DNA from: Nitrospinaceae bacterium
GTDB lineage: Bacteria > Nitrospinota > Nitrospinia > Nitrospinales > VA-1
Assembly (NCBI GenBank): GCA_029937635.1
Contig: JAPYPM010000106.1
Location: 1 to 7,520, forward strand
DNA length: 7,520 bases
Direction: 5' to 3'
Shown: piece after piece, positions 1 through 5,966 of the stretch
How positions within the stretch are numbered: position 1 is the stretch's first letter
Layout of the letters: each line of letters starts with the position of its first letter
Notes under the pieces: model-generated
Databases searched by the model: none
The model's input: only the letters and a program-made list of their open reading frames with translations
Told to the model about the DNA's origin: nothing
Made by a program: the position numbers and the translations under genes

Positions 1-239
1 GGTTTGGTGCGTTTATTGGATTCGTTTGTGGCACCGTTATAGAATTAATTTTTTATCTGCTTGAACAGTCTGGGCACCGAGTTATCTCAAACATGGTACG
101 TGATTACGGAATGTTGGGTCGCTTTATAGCGGAAATGATCACCAACCTTCATTACATTGGGCTCGCTTTGGGAATAGTAATGGTTTATTGGCTTTTTCCT
201 GATGTGGTAGGTGATACATCAAAATCTTCCGAAAAGTAA
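1..239 (+). CDS. C-terminal part of an unrecognised membrane protein (5' end outside window)
   Basis: The open frame enters at base 3 and ends at the TAA at 237-239, giving the last 78 residues. Two hydrophobic stretches are visible. The first covers about residues 1-20 and is rich in Gly and Phe (starting FGAFIGFVCG). The second covers about residues 49-69 and contains several Gly and aromatic residues (GLALGIVMVYWLF). Between them is a polar loop with Arg, Asp and Glu, and the protein closes with a short charged tail ending KSSEK. This fits the end of a multi-pass inner-membrane protein with at least two helices. I do not recognise the family, and with the N-terminus missing no function can be assigned. 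It lies 80 bases upstream of the two-component cluster on the same strand. No hairpin plus T-run terminator is visible after it, so readthrough is possible. Confidence 0.7.
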   Translation, partial: FGAFIGFVCGTVIELIFYLLEQSGHRVISNMVRDYGMLGRFIAEMITNLHYIGLALGIVMVYWLFPDVVGDTSKSSEK

Positions 240-292
240 TCACTTAGCAAGTTATGCATTGTTGATGATGTTTTAATGTTAGGATAAGTGAT
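239..292. repeat. 8-bp inverted repeat upstream of the two-component cluster
   Basis: The arm ATCACTTA at 239-246 is the exact reverse complement of TAAGTGAT at 285-292, with 38 bases between the arms. It fills most of the 80-base gap between the upstream membrane-protein gene and the 68-residue ORF. The long loop and lack of a following T run argue against an intrinsic terminator. An operator role is possible but is inference only; AT-rich chance similarity is a real alternative. Confidence 0.25.
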
Positions 293-319
293 GTTGCAAA
301 TTGGAGAAATTTTTTAAGG

Positions 320-526
320 ATGTCAGAAAAATTTAATACAAACCTAATAAAAGCGATAGAATTATCTTCGGAGGCAGCTGGTATTTGCAGGCAGGCAATG
401 ATTGATGCTAATGATGAAAGTTGTAGGGCGATGTACTCGGCTATCCTCAAAGATTGTGAGAAGCACTTAGATATGCTTAAGGGAGAAGTGGAACTTCACA
501 AAAAACAAAAAAAATGGGATTTATAA
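320..526 (+). CDS. Small helical Cys/His protein of unknown function, first gene of the two-component cluster
   Basis: This 68-residue soluble protein has no signal peptide and no membrane segment. The composition suggests two long amphipathic helices (about residues 7-29 and 34-64) joined by a short turn near DAND. It has three Cys (23, 35, 46) and two His (49, 60). C46 and H49 sit one helical turn apart in DCEKH, which could be a metal site or a redox site. I do not recognise a family; the helix pattern loosely recalls half of a ferritin-like bundle, but that is only a resemblance. The ATG at 320 is preceded by GGAG at 303-306, a rather long spacing. Its stop (TAA 524-526) directly abuts the ATG of the response regulator at 527, so the two are very likely co-transcribed and translationally coupled. 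A role as accessory sensor or target of this regulator is inference. Confidence 0.7.
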   Translation: MSEKFNTNLIKAIELSSEAAGICRQAMIDANDESCRAMYSAILKDCEKHLDMLKGEVELHKKQKKWDL

Positions 527-1195
527 ATGCGCATACTGGTTGTTGAAGATGATAAAAAAGTTGCTGGTTTTATAAAGAAAGGATTAGAAGAGGAAACCTA
601 TGCTGTCGATGTAGCATATGATGGTGAAGACGGCTTACAGTTCGGATCCGAAGGGCAATATGATCTAATTATTTTAGATATTATGCTTCCAAAAATAGAC
701 GGTTTAGAAATTCTTTCGCAACTCCGCGGCCAAGGTAAAGATACTCCTATTCTCCTTTTGACAGCTAAGGATGCAGTTGATGATAAGGTTACAGGGCTTA
801 ATGAAGGTGCGGATGATTATTTAACAAAGCCCTTTGCTTTTTCTGAACTATTGGCACGAGTGAGAGTTTTATTGCGTCGTGGTAAGGCTGAAGTAAAAAC
901 TACACTCATGATTTTAGACCTCACTCTTGACTTGGTGAGTCATAAAGTTAACCGAGGCGGCGATGAAATTGAGCTTACAGGGAAAGAGTATGGTCTTCTT
1001 GAGTATTTTATGCGTAATCAGGAAAAAGTATTGACTAGAACTATGATTGCAGAGCACGTGTGGGACTATAATTTCGACACATTCACAAACGTTATAGATG
1101 TTTATATTAATCACCTGCGCAAAAAAATTGATAAAGGTCGGGAGTTTAAGTTGTTACACACTTTGCGAGGTGTTGGGTATGTCATGAAAAAATAA
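527..1195 (+). CDS. OmpR/PhoB-family response regulator, heavy-metal (CusR/CopR) type
   Basis: This 222-residue protein is of normal length for a two-domain transcriptional regulator. The receiver domain covers about residues 1-118. It shows the acidic pair (E7, D8, D9), the phospho-acceptor D51 in LIILDIMLP, the switch Thr79 in LLLTAKD, Tyr98, and the invariant Lys101 in LTKPF. The winged-helix DNA-binding domain covers about 125-222, with a recognition helix near 187-202 (starting TNVIDVYINHLRKK) and the C-terminal hairpin LRGVGYVM. Phosphorylation by the partner kinase should drive dimerisation and binding to direct repeats near target promoters. The sequence is closest in feel to CusR/CopR/CzcR regulators, which respond to metals, but the ligand cannot be read from the regulator. 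The ATG immediately follows the previous stop; GGGA at 516-519 could serve as ribosome binding site. The kinase ATG lies one base after its TAA. Confidence 0.93.
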   Translation: MRILVVEDDKKVAGFIKKGLEEETYAVDVAYDGEDGLQFGSEGQYDLIILDIMLPKIDGLEILSQLRGQGKDTPILLLTAKDAVDDKVTGLNEGADDYLTKPFAFSELLARVRVLLRRGKAEVKTTLMILDLTLDLVSHKVNRGGDEIELTGKEYGLLEYFMRNQEKVLTRTMIAEHVWDYNFDTFTNVIDVYINHLRKKIDKGREFKLLHTLRGVGYVMKK

Positions 1196-1196
1196 T

Positions 1197-1544
1197 ATGC
1201 CATTTACATCGATTCGTTCTAAATTAACAGCATGGTACGTTCTTCTTTTAGGCTTAATTCTTGTCTTATTCAGTCTCATGTTATTTTTCTTTCTTTCTAA
1301 ACGTTTATACGAAAGCGTAGATAATTCCCTCACTGTTTCTGCCCGTATTGTAGCTCGCTCAACTCAGATCAATAATAGTCGAACCCCGTTCCCAGGTCTG
1401 GATCTTTTTTTGATCAATTTATGGGGTTTGGTACAGACAAATCTTACAAAATTTATGATGGCTCTGGGAATATTGGTTCTCTTTCTAAAAACTTTGATGG
1501 TTCTCAGTTCCCTCTTACTCAGCGCTCATATTCGGCGGCATTAA
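1197..1544 (+). pseudogene. N-terminal fragment of the sensor histidine kinase (frame lost at a T run)
   Basis: This 115-codon frame starts one base after the response regulator stop. Residues 1-70 are the expected start of a CusS-like sensor kinase: a short cytoplasmic Arg/Lys segment, membrane helix 1 at about 14-33, then the start of a periplasmic domain (RLYESVDNSL) ending near PGLD at 66-69. After the seven T at 1405-1411 the frame departs from the kinase and gives a chance-like hydrophobic tail up to the stop at 1542-1544. The kinase sequence continues in the -1 frame from GAT at 1412. One extra T, or a -1 slip of the ribosome, would restore a single 476-residue protein over 1197-2626. 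A mutation, a sequencing error in the homopolymer, or recoding are all possible; the sequence alone does not decide. Confidence 0.75.
1405..1412 (+). other. T7 run and slippery heptamer T_TTT_TTG at the kinase frame break
   Basis: Seven T occupy 1405-1411, and in the upstream kinase frame the codons read CTT TTT TTG. Bases 1406-1412 fit the X_XXY_YYZ pattern of a -1 slippery heptamer. A -1 slip here leads directly to GAT at 1412, exactly where the kinase frame resumes. No convincing stimulatory hairpin or upstream Shine-Dalgarno was spotted. A single-base loss in the run, real or a sequencing error, explains the same observation more simply. Confidence 0.5.
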
Positions 1545-2626
1545 AAGGAGGCACTTCCTACGAAACTTTTTTCATCTCCGATGATCATCCCATCAGAGTT
1601 ATCACCATGCCAGTATTAAGTCGAAGTAAACTTACTAATTTGGTACAGGTGGGGACCTCGCTAAAAGTGGTGGTAGATACCTTAAATAACTTACAGATTA
1701 TTCTCCTGACAGCTGTTCCAGCTGTTCTCCTTTTGACGGCTTTGATTGGTCGATTTATAGCTCGGCGTGCACTTCAGCCTGTAGCAAAAATCACACAGAC
1801 GGCGAAAGATATTGGCTCAGGTGCCAACCTCAGCCAACGTATTCCCGTACCAAAAGTTAAGGATGAGATTGGGCAATTAGCACTCACATTCAATTCGATG
1901 ATGGATCGTTTAGAGAGTTCTTTTACGCAAATGCGTCAGTTTAGCAGTGATGCTTCGCACGAACTTCGTACGCCCTTAACTGTTCTAAAAGGACAAAGTG
2001 AACTTGCCTTAGGAAAAGAAAGAAAATCGGAAGAATATCAGGAGGTTATTTCCAGCAACCTTGAAGAAGTCCAGTATATGTCAAAAGTTCTTGAAGACTT
2101 ATTTCTGCTTTCAAAATCAGATGAAAACCAAATTGCATTAGACTTAGAACTAGTTGACCTTAAATCACTTATTGAAGAGGTGTGCAAACATGCCGAGATC
2201 ATTGCCTCAGAAAAACATATAAAAATTGCTATTGCTTATATTGAGGAAGTGGGTGTTTATGGCGACCCCGTCCGTTTACGGCAAATGATATGGAATGTTG
2301 TGGTAAACGGAATTAAATATACACAACCGAATGGCGAGGTAAAAATATCTGTTCAAAATAAGAGGGATACTGTACTAATTGTTGTCCAAGACAACGGCAT
2401 TGGTATTTCTGAAGAAGATTTACCTCTTGTTTTTAATCGATTTTATCGAGTAGATAAGGCACGTTCGCGCCAAGAAGGAGGAACAGGACTCGGCCTAAGT
2501 ATTTGTAAATACATTGTGGGTGCGCATAAAGGGAGTATAAAAATTGAAAGTAAACTGGGCAAAGGAACAAAATTCAAGATCACCCTTCCTAAATCAGCAG
2601 TCTCAAATCAGCAAAAAACAGGATAA
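1421..2626 (+). CDS. Sensor histidine kinase, main part (HAMP, HisKA, HATPase), separated from its N-terminus by the frame break
   Basis: The open frame is kinase-like from 1412, and its first ATG is at 1421 (401 residues). It holds the rest of the periplasmic sensor domain (1-90), membrane helix 2 (about 92-112), HAMP (about 110-165, RRALQPVAKIT to DEIGQLALTFNSM), and HisKA with the phospho-acceptor H180 in SHELRTPL. The ATP-binding domain follows: N box around N292/N296 (WNVVVNGIKYT), G1 DNGIGI at 324-329, F box FNRFYR at 338-343, and G2 GGTGLGLS at 353-360. All catalytic motifs are intact, which argues against an old pseudogene. The only mild oddity is VNG where DNA is usual in the N box. 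Joined to the fragment at 1197, the protein is 476 residues, about the length of CusS. It should phosphorylate the regulator encoded at 527-1195. Started at 1421 alone, it would lack membrane helix 1 and part of the sensor domain. No ribosome binding site is seen before 1421, so independent translation is doubtful. Confidence 0.85.
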   Translation: MGFGTDKSYKIYDGSGNIGSLSKNFDGSQFPLTQRSYSAALKGGTSYETFFISDDHPIRVITMPVLSRSKLTNLVQVGTSLKVVVDTLNNLQIILLTAVPAVLLLTALIGRFIARRALQPVAKITQTAKDIGSGANLSQRIPVPKVKDEIGQLALTFNSMMDRLESSFTQMRQFSSDASHELRTPLTVLKGQSELALGKERKSEEYQEVISSNLEEVQYMSKVLEDLFLLSKSDENQIALDLELVDLKSLIEEVCKHAEIIASEKHIKIAIAYIEEVGVYGDPVRLRQMIWNVVVNGIKYTQPNGEVKISVQNKRDTVLIVVQDNGIGISEEDLPLVFNRFYRVDKARSRQEGGTGLGLSICKYIVGAHKGSIKIESKLGKGTKFKITLPKSAVSNQQKTG

Positions 2627-3115
2627 CTATTGAATCCAGACAAGAGATCGGTGAACCCAGGCCTTATCACCCACACTGTCTTCGACATGGACCCAAGATA
2701 TTTTTATCTTTAACACTTTCATAGAAAAATATTTATCAATAGGGCTCCATTTAACTTGAGGGAATTTTGTTCCTGGACCCTTACGTAAGTTTGTTTTGTT
2801 GTTTTTAATGACAGCGCACATATAGGACTTGGTAGTAATCGATCTATATATCCAGTAAATATCACCATCTAAATCTTGCACCCTAAGCCAGCTACCCTTT
2901 CTGCCAACTTGCTTAAATGGCATGTATTTAAGGACTGTCCACAGTTTTTCTTTATGTTTTCCTGGTCCTGAGCGAAGGTTTGCTTTTTTATCCTTGACGC
3001 AAAGCGCTTCAGCTGTTTCTTTTTGAACTAGAGACAGAACAACGGAGAAAAATAAAAATAGAGAGAAAATAAAAAATTTGTTGATCTTTTGGGATTCTAA
3101 AAAATTAATTATCAT
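2627..3115 (-). CDS. Secreted protein with two tandem SH3-like domains
   Basis: This 162-residue protein has a basic start (KINK), a hydrophobic stretch at about 13-30 and a likely signal-peptidase site after an AEA-type motif near residue 37, so it is probably exported. The mature part is two copies of a bacterial SH3 (SH3b) module, about 39-93 and 100-157. Matching landmarks are C39/C100, NLR at 46-48 and 109-111, GPG at 50-52 and 113-115, W76/W141, GD at 84-85 and 149-150, W88/W153, and RS at 91-92 and 156-157. Such modules often bind peptidoglycan or envelope partners; no catalytic domain is attached, so a binding or scaffold role is inferred. The ATG at 3115 is the only Met before the signal segment, and no Shine-Dalgarno is seen. 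Its stop directly abuts the stop of the convergent kinase gene, with no terminator between them. Confidence 0.85.
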   Translation of the reverse strand: MIINFLESQKINKFFIFSLFLFFSVVLSLVQKETAEALCVKDKKANLRSGPGKHKEKLWTVLKYMPFKQVGRKGSWLRVQDLDGDIYWIYRSITTKSYMCAVIKNNKTNLRKGPGTKFPQVKWSPIDKYFSMKVLKIKISWVHVEDSVGDKAWVHRSLVWIQ

Positions 3116-3201
3116 AACTAATATTTTAAGTAATATTTGACTATAGTAGCATAATAATAATTTATCTTTGTTGATTTTAGTTAGCTGATTTCGTTTTTAA
3201 A

Positions 3202-3264
3202 AGCAGGTATTTATTAAAATTTCATGTTGATCTAAAAACCACGGTTGTCAGCAGGTTTTTATTA
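3202..3264. repeat. 15-bp direct repeat in the divergent SH3/glycosyltransferase spacer
   Basis: Bases 3202-3216 and 3250-3264 share AGCAGGT followed by TTTATTA, with one mismatch in 15, and start 48 bases apart. They sit in the 201-base spacer (3116-3316) between two divergently transcribed genes, where regulator-binding sites would be expected. The GC-containing AGCAGGT core makes chance less likely than for the AT-only part. Function is unknown. Confidence 0.35.
3233..3261. repeat. 8-bp inverted repeat (TAAAAACC / GGTTTTTA)
   Basis: TAAAAACC at 3233-3240 is the exact reverse complement of GGTTTTTA at 3254-3261, with a 13-base loop. It overlaps the second copy of the 15-base direct repeat. 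The stem has only two G-C pairs and lies between divergent genes, so it is a poor candidate for an intrinsic terminator; it could be an operator or chance. The rest of the spacer is AT-rich, and I could not fix a promoter with good -35 and -10 elements at proper spacing. Confidence 0.3.
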
Positions 3265-3316
3265 TTATTCAACGAAATTTATTTTTTAATCATTAAAGTT
3301 ATTTGAATTAAAACTA

Positions 3317-4447
3317 ATGATTTTTGTGACTACTTTACAGTTTCTTCTGATTATTTTTATAGCGGTTTACCTTTTTATCAATATGATTTACCTTGTTCGA
3401 CTTTGTCCGATTAGAGATGAATTGATCTCCTACCCTTATATCTCAGTGTGTATTCCTGCTAGAAATGAAGAAAGAGATATAGAAGGCTGTGTGAAATCAC
3501 TATTAAACCAGAATTACCCGAACTTTGAGGTCATCGTTGTGGATGATAACTCTACAGACAATACAGCAAAAATTATTAACTCAATGACAAAGCAATATCC
3601 CAATTTGATTTTTGTTTCTGGAGCAAAGTTGATTTCTGGGTGGATCGGTAAACCATACGCATTACATCAGGCTTATCAAAGGTCACGTGGCCAATACTTG
3701 TTGTTTACCGATGCTGATCTTATGTACAAGCCATACGCACTGAAAACGGCTATGCATACAATGATATGTAAAGATCTTGACTTGCTGACACTTATGCCTG
3801 CGGTGATATTTGATTCGTTTTGGGAACGAGTAGTTCAGCCGGTAATATTTGGGTTTATTGCCTCACTTACAAACTTTAGGAAAGTTAATAGTAAGAGTCA
3901 TAAAAATGCTATGGGGTTTGGTGCCTTTCTGCTGTTCAAGAAACTATCTTATAGAAAAATTGGTGGACATCGTAGCGTTTCTAATGAAGTTCTTGAGGAT
4001 ATAATGATTGCCAAAAAAGCAAAACTCAATGGGCTCTCTACTTTGGTTGCAGATGGGAAGCATTTGTTCTCAATTCGTATGTACCACTCTATGAAAGAGA
4101 TCTGGATTGGTTGGAGAAAAAATATTTTCTTGGCGATGAAAAATTCAATCTTTATATCATTTTATTATATGGCCATGGTTCTTTGTTTTATCTTAACCCC
4201 TTATATTGTTTTTGTAGGTAACTTATGGATAGGGGCGGGGAGCGCTTGGATAGGTCTTTCTTTGTTAAGCCTTTCGATATCTTTGGTTGGAGGTTTAGGT
4301 TTGTGTTATGAACTAGGATTAGAAAGAAAAAATGTTTTTCTTTTTCCTCTGGGAGCTATTATGATGGTCGTTATCATGCTTAACTCGATGATACAGACTT
4401 TGTTGCTTGGGCGTATTGAATGGCGTGGAAGAACTTACCAGCAGTGA
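3317..4447 (+). CDS. Membrane-bound family 2 glycosyltransferase
   Basis: This 376-residue protein has an N-terminal membrane helix (about 5-27), a GT-A catalytic domain (about 41-270) and three C-terminal helices (about 280-302, 308-330, 341-365). GT2 hallmarks are PARNEE at 47-52, the DDNSTDNT nucleotide-sugar motif with D76/D77, the metal-binding TDAD at 131-134, and ED at 227-228, probably the catalytic base. WIGWRKN at 263-269 sits in the place of the Q/RxxRW-type motif, and GKPYALHQA at 111-119 is also typical. The C-terminal WRGRTY is shared with transferases acting on lipid acceptors, such as carotenoid (CrtQ-like) and hopanoid-associated (HpnB-like) enzymes. It most likely transfers a sugar to a lipid at the inner membrane; donor and acceptor cannot be read. 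No Shine-Dalgarno is seen before the ATG at 3317. It appears to be a single-gene unit, convergent with mazG 29 bases further on. Confidence 0.88.
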   Translation: MIFVTTLQFLLIIFIAVYLFINMIYLVRLCPIRDELISYPYISVCIPARNEERDIEGCVKSLLNQNYPNFEVIVVDDNSTDNTAKIINSMTKQYPNLIFVSGAKLISGWIGKPYALHQAYQRSRGQYLLFTDADLMYKPYALKTAMHTMICKDLDLLTLMPAVIFDSFWERVVQPVIFGFIASLTNFRKVNSKSHKNAMGFGAFLLFKKLSYRKIGGHRSVSNEVLEDIMIAKKAKLNGLSTLVADGKHLFSIRMYHSMKEIWIGWRKNIFLAMKNSIFISFYYMAMVLCFILTPYIVFVGNLWIGAGSAWIGLSLLSLSISLVGGLGLCYELGLERKNVFLFPLGAIMMVVIMLNSMIQTLLLGRIEWRGRTYQQ

Positions 4448-4476
4448 TAGGAATTATTATGAAAAGAATTAGAAGT

Positions 4477-5259
4477 TTATTTATTTTTTGCTTCCTGCCA
4501 GTAATGTTCCATCTCTTCTAGGGACGAATCTTTAAGAGTTCCCCCTTTTTCTTCTATTTTCTGTTCTATGTAATGGAATCGTTGTATAAATTTGTTATTA
4601 GTGGATCGAAGTGCTTCCTCCGCATCAATCTTATAGAACTTGGCTATATTGGTGATCACAAAAATGATATCTCCAATTTCGCTTTGGATGTCCATACTTT
4701 TTTTTGAGAGTACAGCTTCCTTAAATTCTAGGATTTCTTCATCTAGTTTGTCGAATACGTCATTTATTTTCTCCCAGTCGAACCCTTCTTTCGCTGCTTT
4801 CTTCTGAATTTTTTGTGCCCTAATTAGGCTTGGCAGGTTTATTGGAATGCTATCCAAAATAGATTTTTGGTTTGTTTTATTTTTTTCCTTTTTTTTAATG
4901 TCCTCCCACTGTTCAATGACTTGATCTGGAGTGCTTAATTTTCCTTCTTTAAATACATGCGGGTGACGCCTAACCATTTTTTCACTTAAATTATCGATGA
5001 CGTCTCGAAAATCAAATTCGCCTTTCAGGCTAGAAATTTTAGAATGAAATAATATTTGATACAGTAGATCCCCTAGCTCGTCTTTGATTTTTTCTGGGTC
5101 ATTTTCGTCTAATGCTTCTAGTACTTCATAAGTTTCTTCAACCAGGTATGGTTTCAGAGACTCTCGAGTTTGCACCTTGTCCCAGGGGCAACCATCTTCT
5201 CCCATGAGAGTGTCTGTGATTTTAATCAGTTTGGAGAGAGAATTTAGAGTTTCGTTCAT
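4477..5259 (-). CDS. mazG: Nucleoside triphosphate pyrophosphohydrolase MazG
   Basis: This 260-residue protein is close to the length of E. coli MazG (about 263) and has the same two tandem MazG domains. Domain 1 (about 18-125) opens with GEDGCPWDKVQT at 20-31. It carries the Mg2+-binding set EETYE (E41, E42, E45) and ELGD (E61, D64), followed by RRHPHVF at 98-104. Domain 2 (about 155-255) has EEILE (174-178) and SEIGD (193-197), so its metal site also looks complete. The family hydrolyses (d)NTPs to the monophosphate plus pyrophosphate, removing abnormal nucleotides, and in E. coli lowers ppGpp during starvation. AAGGG (complement of 5271-5275 region) lies about 10 bases before the ATG and supports this start. 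It is the last gene of the hemW cluster, 24 bases after the TPR gene. No terminator hairpin was found before the convergent glycosyltransferase gene. Confidence 0.95.
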   Translation of the reverse strand: MNETLNSLSKLIKITDTLMGEDGCPWDKVQTRESLKPYLVEETYEVLEALDENDPEKIKDELGDLLYQILFHSKISSLKGEFDFRDVIDNLSEKMVRRHPHVFKEGKLSTPDQVIEQWEDIKKKEKNKTNQKSILDSIPINLPSLIRAQKIQKKAAKEGFDWEKINDVFDKLDEEILEFKEAVLSKKSMDIQSEIGDIIFVITNIAKFYKIDAEEALRSTNNKFIQRFHYIEQKIEEKGGTLKDSSLEEMEHYWQEAKNK

Positions 5260-5283
5260 TAAGTATTAACCCTTGTATGTAAA

Positions 5284-5931
5284 TTATTTGGATTTTAATT
5301 TCAGCTTTTTAAAGATACTAAATTCTTTCTCGGCCTCGTCTTTTCTTCCCTCGGCCAGATGGAGTTCTCCCAGGAGCTTATGAGTAGGAGGGAAAACAGG
5401 CATATCTTTTAAAGACTTTTTTAGATAAGTCATAGCTTCACTATAACGATTTTGTTTAAGATAGAGCTCTCCCAAGTTTGTTGATACAAGATGAAATGAA
5501 CCGAACAATGACAAAGCTTTTTTTAAAAATATTTCAGCTTTGTTGTAGTTTCCCATTGTCATATGTAAAGCGCCGATATTGTTGAGTGTCATTGGGAAGC
5601 TAGGGTTGATCGATAAACTTTTTTGATAGGCGTTAAGTGCTTTTTCGTTTTCTTTTATCTGGCTGTAAACCATCCCCAGGTTGTTGTAAGCATAATAATT
5701 ATTAGGTTCCTTGTGTGTTATTTTCAGGAATATTTTTAATGCTTCTTCATTTTTCCCGGTTTGGCTTAGATGTGCGGCGTGTCGCATCCATCGGATTGTT
5801 TCTGACCGGTTGGCAAACGAGAAACTCGCAGAGTTGAAAAATATGACAAGGGTCAAAAGGAATAAGATAATACTCCTAGAGAAATTTGATCTAGAGTTGG
5901 GTTTGCTTTGGTAGGTGTTAAATTTTTTCAT
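5284..5931 (-). CDS. Exported tetratricopeptide-repeat protein
   Basis: This 215-residue protein has a basic N-terminus (1-19), a hydrophobic segment at about 20-33 and a likely cleavage site after SFA at residue 40, so it is either periplasmic or anchored in the inner membrane. The rest is five consecutive 34-residue TPR units: about 45-78, 79-112, 113-146, 147-180 and 181-213. The repeats show the usual small residue, Leu-Gly and Ala positions (NNLGMVY, NNIGALH, TNLGELY, KLLGELH) and a Pro or Phe near each end. TPR arrays form a curved surface for protein partners and are not themselves catalytic, so a scaffold or assembly role in the envelope is inferred; the partner is unknown. It lies 35 bases after hemW and 24 bases before mazG on the same strand, so the three are probably one transcript. 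No clear ribosome binding site precedes the ATG. Confidence 0.88.
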   Translation of the reverse strand: MKKFNTYQSKPNSRSNFSRSIILFLLTLVIFFNSASFSFANRSETIRWMRHAAHLSQTGKNEEALKIFLKITHKEPNNYYAYNNLGMVYSQIKENEKALNAYQKSLSINPSFPMTLNNIGALHMTMGNYNKAEIFLKKALSLFGSFHLVSTNLGELYLKQNRYSEAMTYLKKSLKDMPVFPPTHKLLGELHLAEGRKDEAEKEFSIFKKLKLKSK

Positions 5932-5966
5932 TATTTAGGTATGTATTTTTATGGGTTTTGTGTTTT

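Noticed and set aside
244..450. Minus-strand reading frame of 68 codons opposite the small Cys/His gene
   Set aside because: It overlaps the real plus-strand gene almost fully, has no recognisable motif and breaks the tight gene order; a shadow frame.
914..1114. Minus-strand frame inside the response regulator
   Set aside because: Lies opposite the conserved DNA-binding domain and shows no domain features; a shadow frame.
3137..3165. TTGACT at 3137-3142 as a -35 element with an AT-rich -10
   Set aside because: The hexamer at 17 bases distance (ATTTAT) is a poor -10, and such matches are expected in AT-rich spacers.
4448..4500. Possible terminator between the convergent glycosyltransferase and mazG genes (AGGAA near 4449, TTCCT near 4492)
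   Set aside because: Only 5-base arms with a loop near 40 bases and no stable stem; not a terminator by sequence.
5711..5914. Plus-strand frame opposite the TPR gene
   Set aside because: Mirrors the TPR N-terminal region and has no independent features.
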